Source: Gammaproteobacteria bacterium
GTDB taxonomy: Bacteria; Pseudomonadota; Gammaproteobacteria; Berkiellales; Berkiellaceae
Direction: 5' to 3'
DNA: 64,000 nt
Assembly: GCA_016191245.1 (NCBI GenBank)
Contig: JACPOY010000020.1
Span: 1 to 64,000 of the forward strand
The notes beneath the pieces were generated by a model that saw only the letters and a list, made by a program, of their open reading frames with translations, ran no database searches and was not told the origin of the DNA. Shown in pieces: positions 17,428 through 26,841 of this stretch (position 1 is its first letter; the number at the start of each line of letters is the position of its first letter). A program made the position numbers and the translations under genes.

Positions 17428-17935
17428 TACTTTCATTTTCTAGAGAATTAATTTCATTACGATTAGAATCTGCAAGTCCAACAAGCAAATAATCTTTAGC
17501 ACCATTATAATGCAAAATGGCATATTCTGCTTTTTGATATAGTGGTTGTAATCCTTCCTGGAAAAGAAAACTATCCGGTTTAATTGAGAATTGATGAGTG
17601 GATGTCTTATAAATAAATTTCACCAATTTTTCATTATCTAGTAATTTTTCGCCTTGATAAACTCGAACAAATTCGGCTACATTATCCTTATCAGGTTTAA
17701 TGACCAAATACCCGTGTTTTTGTCTTGTTACTTCTTTAGTATTATTTAGATCTTGCGCAATCTTGTAGCGAAATGCCATATAATCACCCGCCATGAGTGA
17801 GCGGGGATCGATTGGTTGAAGTTTCAATAAAATAATATCACCTTCATTGAGTATTTTCTCTTTTTGATAAATACCCACGTTGATAAGCGCTAATATTATC
17901 AAAGTACTCAAAAGAAGGATTGCGTTTTTTATCAT
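17414..17935 (-). CDS. GDYXXLXY-domain protein
   Basis: A 173-residue protein with an N-terminal hydrophobic anchor (about 5-24) and a periplasmic domain containing DPRSLMAGDYMAFRY, the motif that names the GDYXXLXY family (here GDYMAFRY). It is the last gene of a three-gene operon with the DUF4401 and DUF2157 membrane proteins, the usual partners of this family; the start overlaps the preceding stop by 4 nt. The biochemical role of the trio is unknown. Confidence 0.88.
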   Translation of the reverse strand: MIKNAILLLSTLIILALINVGIYQKEKILNEGDIILLKLQPIDPRSLMAGDYMAFRYKIAQDLNNTKEVTRQKHGYLVIKPDKDNVAEFVRVYQGEKLLDNEKLVKFIYKTSTHQFSIKPDSFLFQEGLQPLYQKAEYAILHYNGAKDYLLVGLADSNRNEINSLENESTNAE

Positions 17936-19020
17936 TCTTCACTATCCCACTTCATCTGTTTCATTATCATTCTTGAAGCAAGCAACGCTGTGCCGCTTGC
18001 AACAAGGATGGCGGCTTTATATTCTAGAGTATGTGGTAGACTGTAATAGAAGTGAATCAGAAAAAGACATAGAAAAATACTGGCCAAAACAAATAATGCA
18101 CGTTCATGTTTGGCATAACTTAGTACTAATAAGCCTAATGATAAAATAATACCTGGAGTACTAATGAGTGTCAGTATAACAATACCAATACCTGCAGCTA
18201 ATGTGGATAGTTGCATAAAATAGTATTTACTGCTCCCCAAACTTAAACAAAGCATTAATAATGCAAGGCCTAGGGGAATATTGAAATAGAAAATATTGAC
18301 CACTTCATTTTGTAGGTGACTAGAAAATGGTGAAGCTAAATAGAAGGCACAGGCACATAAGCCAAGAGTGCTTGCATAAGTAAAAGGAGTCCAATGAAGA
18401 GACTTTTTACGCCATGTAAATAAAAACCAAGTACTAATAATGAGTAGTAAATAATATGCAAAGAAATATTGATTAGTGGCATACAATGTTAAAGTATTAA
18501 ACAATATGGACAATATGAGAGCTAAACTTGATATAAACCTATCAACTTTCAGAGGAAAAATTATATAAATTGGCACAGTTACAATCAACAGGGCAATCGA
18601 ATAGAACCATTCTTTTTGTAAAGAGATAATCCCGTATTTACTTAGCTTGGCAAAACCAATAACAAATAATACTTTTCCAGCAATCATTAACATCAAAGCA
18701 CATTGTAACGCAAAACTTTGCAGTAATGGCCGTTGATGTCGCATTGAGAAATAAAGTAATAAAGCTAGAATGATTGAAACAATACCTGCCACTAATAGTG
18801 AAACTTCGTTTTCATAAGAAATGATTTTAGTGGCGATTAAGAATCCTACAACACAGATGCTGCCAATAAAAGCCCCAATCCCTAGAAGGACATGAATCGT
18901 TATTGGCAAGGACTCGATGTTTCTTCGAGTCAATAGAAAAGCTTCAGCTTGCTGACGCCGTGAGAGAAGCCCCTTGGTTGAGAGCCAATCTAAAACACTT
19001 TGTACACTATATGATTTCAT
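17932..19020 (-). CDS. DUF4401 membrane protein
   Basis: A 362-residue protein with a soluble N-terminal stretch of about 40 residues (VLDWLSTKGLLSRRQAEAF-like) and about ten hydrophobic helices. The combination with a DUF2157 gene upstream and a GDYXXLXY gene downstream identifies the family. It overlaps both neighbours by 4 nt. Function unknown; probably part of one membrane complex with its neighbours. Confidence 0.82.
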   Translation of the reverse strand: MKSYSVQSVLDWLSTKGLLSRRQQAEAFLLTRRNIESLPITIHVLLGIGAFIGSICVVGFLIATKIISYENEVSLLVAGIVSIILALLLYFSMRHQRPLLQSFALQCALMLMIAGKVLFVIGFAKLSKYGIISLQKEWFYSIALLIVTVPIYIIFPLKVDRFISSLALILSILFNTLTLYATNQYFFAYYLLLIISTWFLFTWRKKSLHWTPFTYASTLGLCACAFYLASPFSSHLQNEVVNIFYFNIPLGLALLMLCLSLGSSKYYFMQLSTLAAGIGIVILTLISTPGIILSLGLLVLSYAKHERALFVLASIFLCLFLIHFYYSLPHTLEYKAAILVASGTALLASRMIMKQMKWDSEE

Positions 19021-20051
19021 GCGTAATTATCTTTATTGGAAAAAATAGCAATTGATGTTTTTCGTAACACGAAAGCCCCTAAAGAAAATATTCCAAGTGT
19101 TAGTAAAGACATAAGTAACCAATCTATCACGTTGCTTAAATTCATTTTGTCAACGACTCTAAAGCTGGCGGTTAATATGATAAGACAGATGCTTATCACA
19201 GTTAAGGCGTAAGCCCATAAGTCTGGATCTTTAAATCGATAATAGCTTAAAATTAAAAATTGAATAACAAGGCCACTACATGCACTTATTATCAATGAAG
19301 TATTTGTCCATTTTGAAGAAAGGACATATATTTCTATTGGTATTGCACTTAATATGAGCAAGATGCAGACGAGAAAAATTCTACTCCAGATATGTTGCAA
19401 CCAAACTGTATTATGGTTATAAAGCCGTTCTCTTAAGACAAGAAAGAAAGCATTTACTAATATCAGTATCAAAGAAATATAATAGACTGTTGAATGTGAG
19501 GGACTTACAAATTGCCACCAAAAAAACCAAAGCGTAACATTCACAAGCATTAACCAGAATATCCAAAGTGCTGCAAATTGACTAATCAAGACCCATGGCA
19601 ATGTTAACAAAGACCAGGCTATAAATAATTCATAAGCATCAGCACCACTTTGATATACTTGACCAAAGACAACAAGAAAGACACCAACAAGTATACACGC
19701 GGCCATCAAAAATAACTGACCAGCCAGTTTTTCTAAAGAATAAGTCCAAGCGCCCATTACGCAACATAACAGAGCAAGTTCGATGGTGATAAATTTATAG
19801 CTTGAGGACATTGCAGCCCAATTGTAGGCGAAAAAATATATCATGCCTACAAGAACCAACGTGCAACCTACAATTGCCAGCACTTGAGCTATCCAATAGC
19901 CCCAACGTTGATGGGGATAAAGTAATTCTAAGCAATAATCTCTAGCTTGCTGATTGATATAACCATTGCGATACAAAACATCGACAATAGATCTGTCTGC
20001 TTGTTGCTCTATCAGCGTGATACTGTCGTGTTCATGGTTAATCATTGACAT
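19017..20051 (-). CDS. DUF2157 membrane protein
   Basis: A 344-residue protein. Residues 1-50 are soluble, with GYINQQARDYCLELL and a following W-rich stretch (HQRWGYWI), typical of the N-terminus of DUF2157 proteins. About ten hydrophobic helices follow. It is the first gene of the DUF2157-DUF4401-GDYXXLXY operon, and its promoter should lie in 20052-20161. Function unknown. Confidence 0.82.
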   Translation of the reverse strand: MSMINHEHDSITLIEQQADRSIVDVLYRNGYINQQARDYCLELLYPHQRWGYWIAQVLAIVGCTLVLVGMIYFFAYNWAAMSSSYKFITIELALLCCVMGAWTYSLEKLAGQLFLMAACILVGVFLVVFGQVYQSGADAYELFIAWSLLTLPWVLISQFAALWIFWLMLVNVTLWFFWWQFVSPSHSTVYYISLILILVNAFFLVLRERLYNHNTVWLQHIWSRIFLVCILLILSAIPIEIYVLSSKWTNTSLIISACSGLVIQFLILSYYRFKDPDLWAYALTVISICLIILTASFRVVDKMNLSNVIDWLLMSLLTLGIFSLGAFVLRKTSIAIFSNKDNYA

Positions 20052-20161
20052 TATTACCAGGTATTCTTTAATGAATTTTCATTAAGGCTCATAGGGTAAA
20101 TTTCGGAAGTGTTGACTGTTTACTTTAGATATACAAATAAACTAGCATTTTGTACAGGTGA

Positions 20162-22126
20162 TTATTGAGTCGCCACAATGGGAGGAATGGGGCAATTAAT
20201 GCTAGCGGCAATGGCACGAACCATTTCAGCTTCAGTAACATTAACTACATTATCTTTGGTAATGCAATCTAAACAGGCATCGATTAGTATTTCTTTGCAT
20301 TTTGGAGAAAGTTGATTGAGCTTTGATAATATTGTTTGAAACTTTAAAGGCTCTTCAGTTGATAGTTCTGGAGGTTGTACTTTTCTGCTTGTGAAATTTT
20401 GCATTAGCTTATCAAAAAGGGCATGTTGAGACTCTTTATCAAGCTGATTATTTTTTACTAGTGCCCAAATCAAAATACTTACTTCATTGATGACAGGATT
20501 AAAATCATTATATTTAATAATGGATGGCTTTTCTTCTACGCTGTTACTGATAAGGGCAAGCAAGGCAAATTCAAATAAATTCTCCTGACCTAAAGAAATA
20601 AGTTGTTGAATATTATGACAAACGCGACGACGTTCATCAACAGAATTTGCTTTAAATGCAAGTAAAGCGATATCAACTAATGGCAGGTAAGTTGTTTTAG
20701 ACAGATCTGCTATCATTTTGCGGACTATCTCTGTTTGATTTTGACTATCTTCGTTAAGGGTTGTTTTTAAAAAATTTATTAGGGGAGCAATTTTTTCTTC
20801 GTTCGCATTTAATAAAAATGCATAGAAGATTATTTCAACTTGTTGCATAGAATGTGCAATATCAATTAATTCTTGTGGTATTTGCGAGATGATAGCCTGT
20901 GCCAAATTTACATTGGATTGAGAAGGATTGCCAATGCTGGATTTAATATCTTTTGTTAAAGCCTGCCCTTGTGTTGATGCAATAACCGCCGCTGTGCCAA
21001 TGATGCCAAGTGCTGCTTCACTAGTGTTTTTCTTGATATCTTCTTGTTTATCAATTTTTAAATCTTTTAACGGAAGACTTGCATATTCACCACGTGGATC
21101 TAGGATTTGGATCCTTTTTTCAAGCGGAGGATGGGTAGCAAGTAAATCGCTAAAAAGGATCCGTCTTGGAGTGCAAAAACAAAGATGACTGATGTCTTCG
21201 ACATGCCTTGTTGCAAGCTTGGTTCCACTTGCCGATTGCTGAATGCGCCTAAGTGCGAAGATGATCCCTTGAGGATTTCGAGTGTATTGCACAGAAGATG
21301 CATCAGCAAGTAATTCTCTTTGTCGAGAAACAGCTGATTTGATGAGTCGACCAAAAAATAAGCCAACATATCCTACTACGAGTAAACCAACACCAAGAAT
21401 AACCAGAGCAATCAAGAGCCGTCCATCATCTTTACTTGAAGATCGACTTCGTCGATTAGAACTACTTAAAATACGAAGTAAAAAGTAGCCTGCTTGACCG
21501 ATGATGAGCAACCCTCCTAGCACACCCATCAGTTTCAAACTAATTTGCATGTCACTATTGAAAATATGACTAAATTCATGACCGATGACACCTTGCAACT
21601 CATCCCGAGAAAGCTCATGTAATGCCCCTTTTGTTACCACCATCACTGTATCTTCCGGCTTAACACCAGCAACAAAGGCATTAATAGCAAGCTCATTGTC
21701 CATAATGTAGAGTTTAGGGATGCTGATGCCAGAAGCGATTGACATTTCTTCAACAACATTCATAAATCGTTTTTCTAAGAAATCAGTTGTACCAGGATCA
21801 ATTTCTCTTGCACCGACCATGTTAGCAACGGCAATACCACCCTCTCTTAACGATATGATTTTATAAATTGTGCCTATCACAATCACAAGAATGATGGTTG
21901 GGGAGACACTGGCGGTTGTTAATAGGGCTAAATTAATTAAAGCGGGTTGATTTAATTGAAGACTTGAATCAACAAATGAATAGTAAAGTTGGGGATTAAC
22001 ATAAATTACAGCCCCCATCACAATACAATCTATGACTAGAATGATAAAAGCGATAGCTAATATAAAATATAGGATTAACCAAAAGGTATATTTTCTTGCC
22101 TTCTCTTGATTGTCAAAGAAATTCAT
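20162..22126 (-). CDS. M48-family membrane metalloprotease (HtpX/Ste24-like)
   Basis: About 654 residues from the ATG at 22126. This start has a GGAAGAG ribosome site and yields MNFFDNQEKAR, a beginning common in the family. A GTG at 22216 would extend it into an inverted repeat and is rejected. The zinc motif HEFSH is at 183-187, with the downstream glutamate in RQRELLADASSVQYTRNP. Hydrophobic segments lie at about 14-42, 67-90, 200-220 and 235-260. The conserved SIASGISIPKLYIMDN and TKGALHELSRDELQGV surround the active site. The last 300 residues are a helical region without recognised motif. It probably degrades membrane or misfolded proteins. It lies downstream of lemA, a frequent pairing. 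Confidence 0.88.
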   Translation of the reverse strand: MNFFDNQEKARKYTFWLILYFILAIAFIILVIDCIVMGAVIYVNPQLYYSFVDSSLQLNQPALINLALLTTASVSPTIILVIVIGTIYKIISLREGGIAVANMVGAREIDPGTTDFLEKRFMNVVEEMSIASGISIPKLYIMDNELAINAFVAGVKPEDTVMVVTKGALHELSRDELQGVIGHEFSHIFNSDMQISLKLMGVLGGLLIIGQAGYFLLRILSSSNRRSRSSSKDDGRLLIALVILGVGLLVVGYVGLFFGRLIKSAVSRQRELLADASSVQYTRNPQGIIFALRRIQQSASGTKLATRHVEDISHLCFCTPRRILFSDLLATHPPLEKRIQILDPRGEYASLPLKDLKIDKQEDIKKNTSEAALGIIGTAAVIASTQGQALTKDIKSSIGNPSQSNVNLAQAIISQIPQELIDIAHSMQQVEIIFYAFLLNANEEKIAPLINFLKTTLNEDSQNQTEIVRKMIADLSKTTYLPLVDIALLAFKANSVDERRRVCHNIQQLISLGQENLFEFALLALISNSVEEKPSIIKYNDFNPVINEVSILIWALVKNNQLDKESQHALFDKLMQNFTSRKVQPPELSTEEPLKFQTILSKLNQLSPKCKEILIDACLDCITKDNVVNVTEAEMVRAIAASINCPIPPIVATQ

Positions 22127-22208
22127 AAATACTCTTCCCACTTTGCTTTTAGGCGTTGTTGGCTGCGGCTTTTCCGTTGAGAAATAAATCTTATCTTCTT
22201 GATATTCA

Positions 22209-22308
22209 CCCCTCACCCTAACCCTCTCCCGTAAGGGGAGAGGGGATCAGATCCGAATCTTTATTTCTTGTCCCCTCTCCCCTTACGGGAGAGGGTTAGG
22301 GTGAGGGG
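22209..22308. repeat. Perfect 38-bp inverted repeat (REP-like element)
   Basis: The arms at 22209-22246 and 22271-22308 are perfect reverse complements with a 24-nt spacer. Each arm reads CCCTCACCCTAACCCTCTCC and then its own small hairpin (CCTCTCCC/GGGAGAGG, 8-bp stem, 5-nt loop). This CCCTCACCCTAACCC-type unit is a widespread intergenic repeat in many proteobacteria. It lies between lemA and the M48 gene and could terminate, stabilise or separate their transcripts. Confidence 0.9.
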
Positions 22309-22354
22309 GTTTATTCTGAAAGAAGGAGATATATTCTCTAAATCCTATATCATG

Positions 22355-22957
22355 CTAAGTAAAAGACACTTTAACCGCTTCTTTTGCTTCAGGCTTTGAA
22401 ATTTCAAAATGAGTTGCATTTTGGAAACCAAACATATTGGCGAAAATCACATTTGGAAATTGCGAACGATAAGTATTAAAAATCATCACGGCATCATTGA
22501 AGGCTTGTCTTGCAAAGCTAACTTTGTTTTCTGTTGTAGTGAGTTCTTCCATGAGTTGTTGCATCGTTTGATTGGCTTTTAAATCCGGATAATTTTCTGC
22601 TAAGGCAAAGAATTTACCCATTGAGGATGTTAAAGTTGTTTCGGCACTGATGAGTTTTTTCATTGCTTCACTATCACCCGGTGCAGATGCCGTTGCTGTG
22701 GCGGCAGTTTTTGCTTGATTTCTGGCATCAATGACTTTTGTTAAAGTTTCTTGCTCATATTTCATATAGCCTTTAGCCGTTTCAACCAAATTGGGGATTA
22801 AGTCATAGCGACGTTGTAATTGCACATCAATTTGAGAATAAGCATTAACAAAGCGGTTTTTAAGTTCAATGAGGCGGTTATAAATTCCTATCACGTACAA
22901 TACAAGAAGAAGAATGATGCCACCAATAACTCCAAGTGTGATCAGTAATGATTGCAT
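22355..22957 (-). CDS. LemA-family protein
   Basis: About 200 residues from the internal ATG, preferred over the TTG at 22972 because it starts directly before the hydrophobic anchor (SLLITLGVIGGIILLLVLYV). The rest is helical with family motifs IYNRLIELKNRFVNAYSQIDVQLQRR, YDLIPNLVETAKGYMKYE and LMEELTTTENKVSFARQAFND. LemA proteins are membrane-anchored helical bundles of unclear function. The M48 protease downstream suggests a joint membrane quality-control role. Confidence 0.92.
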   Translation of the reverse strand: MQSLLITLGVIGGIILLLVLYVIGIYNRLIELKNRFVNAYSQIDVQLQRRYDLIPNLVETAKGYMKYEQETLTKVIDARNQAKTAATATASAPGDSEAMKKLISAETTLTSSMGKFFALAENYPDLKANQTMQQLMEELTTTENKVSFARQAFNDAVMIFNTYRSQFPNVIFANMFGFQNATHFEISKPEAKEAVKVSFT

Positions 22958-23126
22958 AAAGTGATACCCCAATGGTTTAATTTCTTATTAATAATACTAG
23001 ACAATCTATTTATATAATTTGTTGCATTCCTTCCTAAACTGTACATTTTGTCGGTTTTTCATATCAATAAAAATGAATTGATGTCGATAAGTATTAAGTA
23101 ATAATGAACTGATGTGGAGATGTTGA

Positions 23127-23567
23127 ATGGCAACTAAGGGTGATATACAAGCACTGAAGGTGTTGTTGGCAGATACCTATGCGATTTATTTGAAAACACA
23201 AAATTACCACTGGAATGTTGTTGGACCACAGTTCCATGCTTATCATCGCTTATTTGAGGAAGAATATACTCAACTCTTGATGGCGGTTGATGAAATAGCT
23301 GAAAGAATAAGATCAAAAGGTCATATGGCTCCAGGAAGTTTTGAAGAGTTTTTAAAGTTAAAAACGATTACTGAGGCTAAAGTTAAGATTGATGCACTCT
23401 CAATGATAAGAGATTTAGCTGAATCTCATGAAAAAATTTCTAAGTCTTTACATCCTTTACTTGAACAAGCAAAAATCGATGATGATGATGTGACACAGGA
23501 TCTTGTCTTAGAGCGTATGGAATATCATGAAAAAACTCTATGGATGTTAAAGTCACATTTGGTGTAA
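23127..23567 (+). CDS. dps: Dps-family ferritin-like DNA-protecting protein
   Basis: A 146-residue four-helix protein. The ferroxidase residues are spaced exactly as in Dps: His28 in QNYHWNV, His40, Glu44, Asp55 and Glu59 (offsets +12, +16, +27, +31). The family's inter-subunit site that oxidises iron with peroxide should therefore be functional, with Glu replacing the usual Asp at the third position. A GGAG ribosome site stands at the right distance. Two copies of AATGA(A)(T/C)TGATGT (23072-23084 and 23103-23115) lie in its leader. It is probably co-transcribed with the coiled-coil gene 11 nt downstream. Confidence 0.93.
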   Translation: MATKGDIQALKVLLADTYAIYLKTQNYHWNVVGPQFHAYHRLFEEEYTQLLMAVDEIAERIRSKGHMAPGSFEEFLKLKTITEAKVKIDALSMIRDLAESHEKISKSLHPLLEQAKIDDDDVTQDLVLERMEYHEKTLWMLKSHLV

Positions 23568-23577
23568 ATGGTGAATT

Positions 23578-24759
23578 ATGCCAAAGAAAACAACAATAAA
23601 TGCAGACGATGAAAAATTAGCTAAAGAAAGGATGGCATTAGAAAAATTAATCCAAAAAGAGATTTTGAAAGCATGGGAAGATCCAAGTGTAGAATCTTAT
23701 TTTAAAATGCGTGTTGAAAAAGAAGAAGCACAAAGACATCTTGAAGAGCTAAAACATAAAAATGAGGCACTTGAGACTGAATATGTGCATTTGGTTGATG
23801 CCGTGATGGAGAGGTTACCTACTAGTGAACTTCCCTCAACAGATTTTGATAGAATATCTAAAATGACCAGTCAATTTCAAGAAAGAAAACAAAAAGTAAA
23901 TGCTATGGTTGAGTTGGGTCAAGTGATGGATAGCCAATGGAGACATCATTGTGACAATATTGCAGCCTCCTTGTTTAAAACGCCAAAAGGGGTGACAAAA
24001 GAAGTAACTGAAAGGATTCAACAAGACATGAAAGCTTTGCAGCGTCAATTGGATGAAAATTTTAGACAACAGTTAGAAAAATTTTTAGAAAATAAACTTG
24101 AGAAACAAATTGAATCTAATAGTAAAAAGTTAAGAAAGCTAATAAATGAGCCAATCAATGAGCTGACAGAACAGATCGTCCAACGAGCAAGAAAAGTAGA
24201 TGCGACAGAGGATATGGCTATCAAGAGCATGTATAAAGTGGCAAATTTTCTCAATAAAGGAGAATTTGATATTTCATTTTGGCAAAAAATGAATATTCTT
24301 TCGACAAATTTCAAGCAATATTTTGATGATTACAGCAAATCTACCAATCGCCCTAAAAGTTTGGAAAAGTTATGTCTTGATGTTAAAGGTGCCCTTGAAA
24401 AGGGTGATCCTGAATCTGTATCAGAGCTTATTCAGCGCTATTTTGAGTCCGAGAACAAAAAAATGGAAACGGCTTTAGCTGAGGTTGAAGAAGCCATAGA
24501 TAATGCGATGAAAAAAGATGGTGAGCAGTTTGTCGAAGAATTGTTGGTAAACGCAGAAAATGAACTTAGCAAAAAAAGTCCCCTGTACAAAAATGCCAAA
24601 AAAATTGGAACGATGGCACGTAGGGCAGATACGGTTATTAGCTATTTTCAGGCAAATACCGGTGAAAAAGAAGAACCGAAAAAACCGGAAAAACCCACGC
24701 CTCATTCCGATAAATACAAAAATGATACCAAGAGAAAGCGTCCTAGAGACACTAAGTAG
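23578..24759 (+). CDS. Coiled-coil protein of unknown function, basic C-terminus
   Basis: I do not recognise this 393-residue protein. It is almost wholly helical and charged, with heptad-like stretches at about 15-60, 135-200 and 285-325. It has no signal peptide or membrane segment. The last 35 residues are low-complexity and basic (EEPKKPEKPTPHSDKYK, ending KRKRPRDTK), resembling a nuclear localisation signal or a type IV secretion signal. It follows dps by 11 nt. A host-directed effector or a DNA-binding structural protein are both possible; neither is shown. Confidence 0.65.
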   Translation: MPKKTTINADDEKLAKERMALEKLIQKEILKAWEDPSVESYFKMRVEKEEAQRHLEELKHKNEALETEYVHLVDAVMERLPTSELPSTDFDRISKMTSQFQERKQKVNAMVELGQVMDSQWRHHCDNIAASLFKTPKGVTKEVTERIQQDMKALQRQLDENFRQQLEKFLENKLEKQIESNSKKLRKLINEPINELTEQIVQRARKVDATEDMAIKSMYKVANFLNKGEFDISFWQKMNILSTNFKQYFDDYSKSTNRPKSLEKLCLDVKGALEKGDPESVSELIQRYFESENKKMETALAEVEEAIDNAMKKDGEQFVEELLVNAENELSKKSPLYKNAKKIGTMARRADTVISYFQANTGEKEEPKKPEKPTPHSDKYKNDTKRKRPRDTK

Positions 24760-24775
24760 ACTTTCTTGAACTCAA

Positions 24776-25519
24776 TTAAGCGACAAGCGAACCTTTTTGC
24801 TCAGTAATAATTTCTTGGTATTGAATAATTAATTCTTGAGCGCGTTTTAATGATTCAGGTGTGCCAATATCAATAAATGGTGCATCAGAGTTGATTACCT
24901 GCAAATTTTTACCTTCATGAAGCCACTTTGGAAAACACTCATATTCAAGACTTGTTTCTTTACCGGTAATCACATCAGCAAGTAGTTCGTTACGTAATAA
25001 ATAAATTCCCGCATTCACAGGACCAGGGCCTGCTTTTTTTTCTTTAAAAGCTAATAAACGATGATGATTATTCACTTCTAGTGTACCGAAACGACCGGCA
25101 TTGGTTACACTTGTCCCAAAAAGTATGCCATCTAAGTTATTTGTTTGTTTTAACCTATCAATAACAGGACGAATGTCAGTTAATAAAATTGAATCTCCAT
25201 TCACCACAAAGGTAAATGTTGCTGGATACCTTTTAGCACATAATGCAGAGGCGCCAGCTGTGCCTAATGGGCGAGTTTCAGTGACCACATCTAAGCATAG
25301 GGTAGGATCAATACTCGCCATATGGTGTGCCCATGCCGTGATTTTTTCAGCATAATGGCCAGCTGAATAAACGATATGTGTAAAACCTTGGGTTTTTAAC
25401 CATTGCGTAATCCAAAATAAAAATGGCTCGCTTGCAATGGGTATTAAAGGGGTTGGGAGCTCGGGGAATAGATCACTAACTAGAGATTTTTTTCCGCCAA
25501 CAAGTACAATTGCTATCAT
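24776..25519 (-). CDS. Sugar-phosphate nucleotidyltransferase-like protein, degenerate signature
   Basis: About 247 residues from the internal ATG (MIAIVLVGG); a start at 25561 would add 14 residues without family similarity. The fold matches HddC/mannose-1-phosphate guanylyltransferases: VNGDS at about 100 (metal-binding Asp), ETRPLGTAGA, FKEKKAGPGPVNAGIYLL and FIDIGTPESL. The signature loop GGxGTRL is replaced by GGKKSLVSD, so nucleotide binding may be altered or lost. It is the leftmost gene of the polysaccharide region and transcribed away from it. It probably makes or once made an NDP-sugar, but the substrate is unclear. Confidence 0.7.
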   Translation of the reverse strand: MIAIVLVGGKKSLVSDLFPELPTPLIPIASEPFLFWITQWLKTQGFTHIVYSAGHYAEKITAWAHHMASIDPTLCLDVVTETRPLGTAGASALCAKRYPATFTFVVNGDSILLTDIRPVIDRLKQTNNLDGILFGTSVTNAGRFGTLEVNNHHRLLAFKEKKAGPGPVNAGIYLLRNELLADVITGKETSLEYECFPKWLHEGKNLQVINSDAPFIDIGTPESLKRAQELIIQYQEIITEQKGSLVA

Positions 25520-25552
25520 AGCTAAACTTATCTTCCTTGGATTACTTATTCT

Positions 25553-25578
25553 AAAAAGCACCGGGAAAAATACCGGTG
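25553..25578 (-). terminator. Intrinsic-terminator-like hairpin in the leader of the nucleotidyltransferase gene
   Basis: On the minus strand CACCGG and CCGGTG pair around an 8-nt loop and are followed by CTTTTT. It lies about 35 nt before the start of the minus-strand gene, so it could act as a leader attenuator or block antisense transcripts. On the plus strand the stem is followed only by TTTGCTGTTATT, a poorer T-tract. Confidence 0.5.
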
Positions 25579-25660
25579 TTTGCTGTTATTTGCAAACTTT
25601 TTTTCGTTTTTAAGGTGATTTAATAAATTATATGTTTTTAGTCTAACTTTGCAATTTTTG

Positions 25661-25688
25661 TTGTTTTTGCAAGTAGACTGGGTACAAT
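25661..25688 (+). promoter_or_regulatory. Possible sigma-70 promoter of the gmd/leg operon
   Basis: TTGTTT (25661-25666) and TACAAT (25683-25688) are separated by 16 nt, about 58 nt before the gmd start. The -35 match is weak; the -10 match is good. No clearly better pair was seen in the 182-nt gap. Confidence 0.4.
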
Positions 25689-25746
25689 CACTCAACCATT
25701 ATTATATGAACGTTTTACTCAAGAAAAGCCATAGAGAACTATTGTG

Positions 25747-26841
25747 ATGACAGAATCAAAAAAGGCACTGATAACAGGGATTACGGGGCAAGATGGCTCT
25801 TATCTTGCTGAATTTCTTTTACAAAAAGGCTATGAAGTTCATGGTATCAAACGAAGGACTTCGTTATTTAATACCGACCGGATAGATCATCTTTATCAAG
25901 ATCCTCATGTGGCAAATAGACGCTTTGTATTGCACCATGGTGATTTGACTGATAGTACGAGTCTGATACGTATCATTGGACAAATTAAACCACATGAAAT
26001 CTACAATTTAGCGGCACAAAGCCATGTGGCTGTCTCTTTTGAAGAACCTGAATATACAGCAAACGCCGATGCTTTGGGCGCTTTGCGGATTTTAGAAGCA
26101 ATTAGAATTTTGGGCTTAGAAAAACACACTAAATATTATCAAGCTTCCACCTCTGAATTATTTGGTAAAGTACAAACTATCCCTCAAAACGAATTAACGC
26201 CATTTTATCCGCGTTCTCCTTATGCTGTTGCTAAACTGTATGCTCATTGGATAACAATTAATTATCGAGAAGCGTATGGTATTTTTGCCTGCAATGGGAT
26301 TTTATTTAATCATGAATCACCGGTGCGTGGTGAAACTTTTGTAACAAGAAAAGTCACTCGCGCATTGTCTCGTATTAAATTAGGCATGCAAGATTGTTTA
26401 TATCTTGGCAACTTGGATGCAAAACGCGATTGGGGGCATGCAAAAGATTATATTGAAATGCAATGGTTGATGCTGCAACAAGATACACCTGAAGATTTTG
26501 TCATTGCCACAGGCGAGCAATATAGCGTGCGCGATTTTGTAAATAGAGCTGCAAAAGAACTTGGGTTTATTCTTCGCTGGGAAGGTGTTGGCGCCAATGA
26601 GCAAGGTTTTGATGCAAAAACAGGCGTTTGTTTAGTTAGAGTGGATGCCAGATATTATCGGCCTACTGAAGTTGAAACGCTGTTGGGGGATGCAACCAAA
26701 GCCAGAGAAAAACTGGGTTGGAAACCAAAAATTAGTTTTAATGCTTTGGTAAAAGAAATGGTGAAAGAAGATCTTGACTTAGCCAAAAGAGATGCCTTTT
26801 GCCAAAAAGAGGGCTTTAAAGTATTTGAGTATCAAGAATGA
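25747..26841 (+). CDS. gmd: GDP-mannose 4,6-dehydratase
   Basis: A 364-residue enzyme converting GDP-mannose to GDP-4-keto-6-deoxymannose. The NAD(P) loop [15 protein letters not shown] is at the start, followed by [19 protein letters not shown], which is specific to Gmd. The catalytic stretch STSELFGK and Y-x(3)-K in [10 protein letters not shown] are present. The [10 protein letters not shown] and [19 protein letters not shown] segments also fit. The reading frame could begin with GTG at 25744, but the adjacent ATG is chosen. The stop overlaps the fcl start (ATGA). Together with fcl it should supply GDP-L-fucose or a related sugar. Confidence 0.96.
   Translation: MTESKKALITGITGQDGSYLAEFLLQKGYEVHGIKRRTSLFNTDRIDHLYQDPHVANRRFVLHHGDLTDSTSLIRIIGQIKPHEIYNLAAQSHVAVSFEEPEYTANADALGALRILEAIRILGLEKHTKYYQASTSELFGKVQTIPQNELTPFYPRSPYAVAKLYAHWITINYREAYGIFACNGILFNHESPVRGETFVTRKVTRALSRIKLGMQDCLYLGNLDAKRDWGHAKDYIEMQWLMLQQDTPEDFVIATGEQYSVRDFVNRAAKELGFILRWEGVGANEQGFDAKTGVCLVRVDARYYRPTEVETLLGDATKAREKLGWKPKISFNALVKEMVKEDLDLAKRDAFCQKEGFKVFEYQE

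Noticed and set aside
22127..22216. N-terminal extension of the M48 protein
   Set aside because: The extended start falls in the inverted repeat, while the internal ATG has a good ribosome site and a family-typical beginning.
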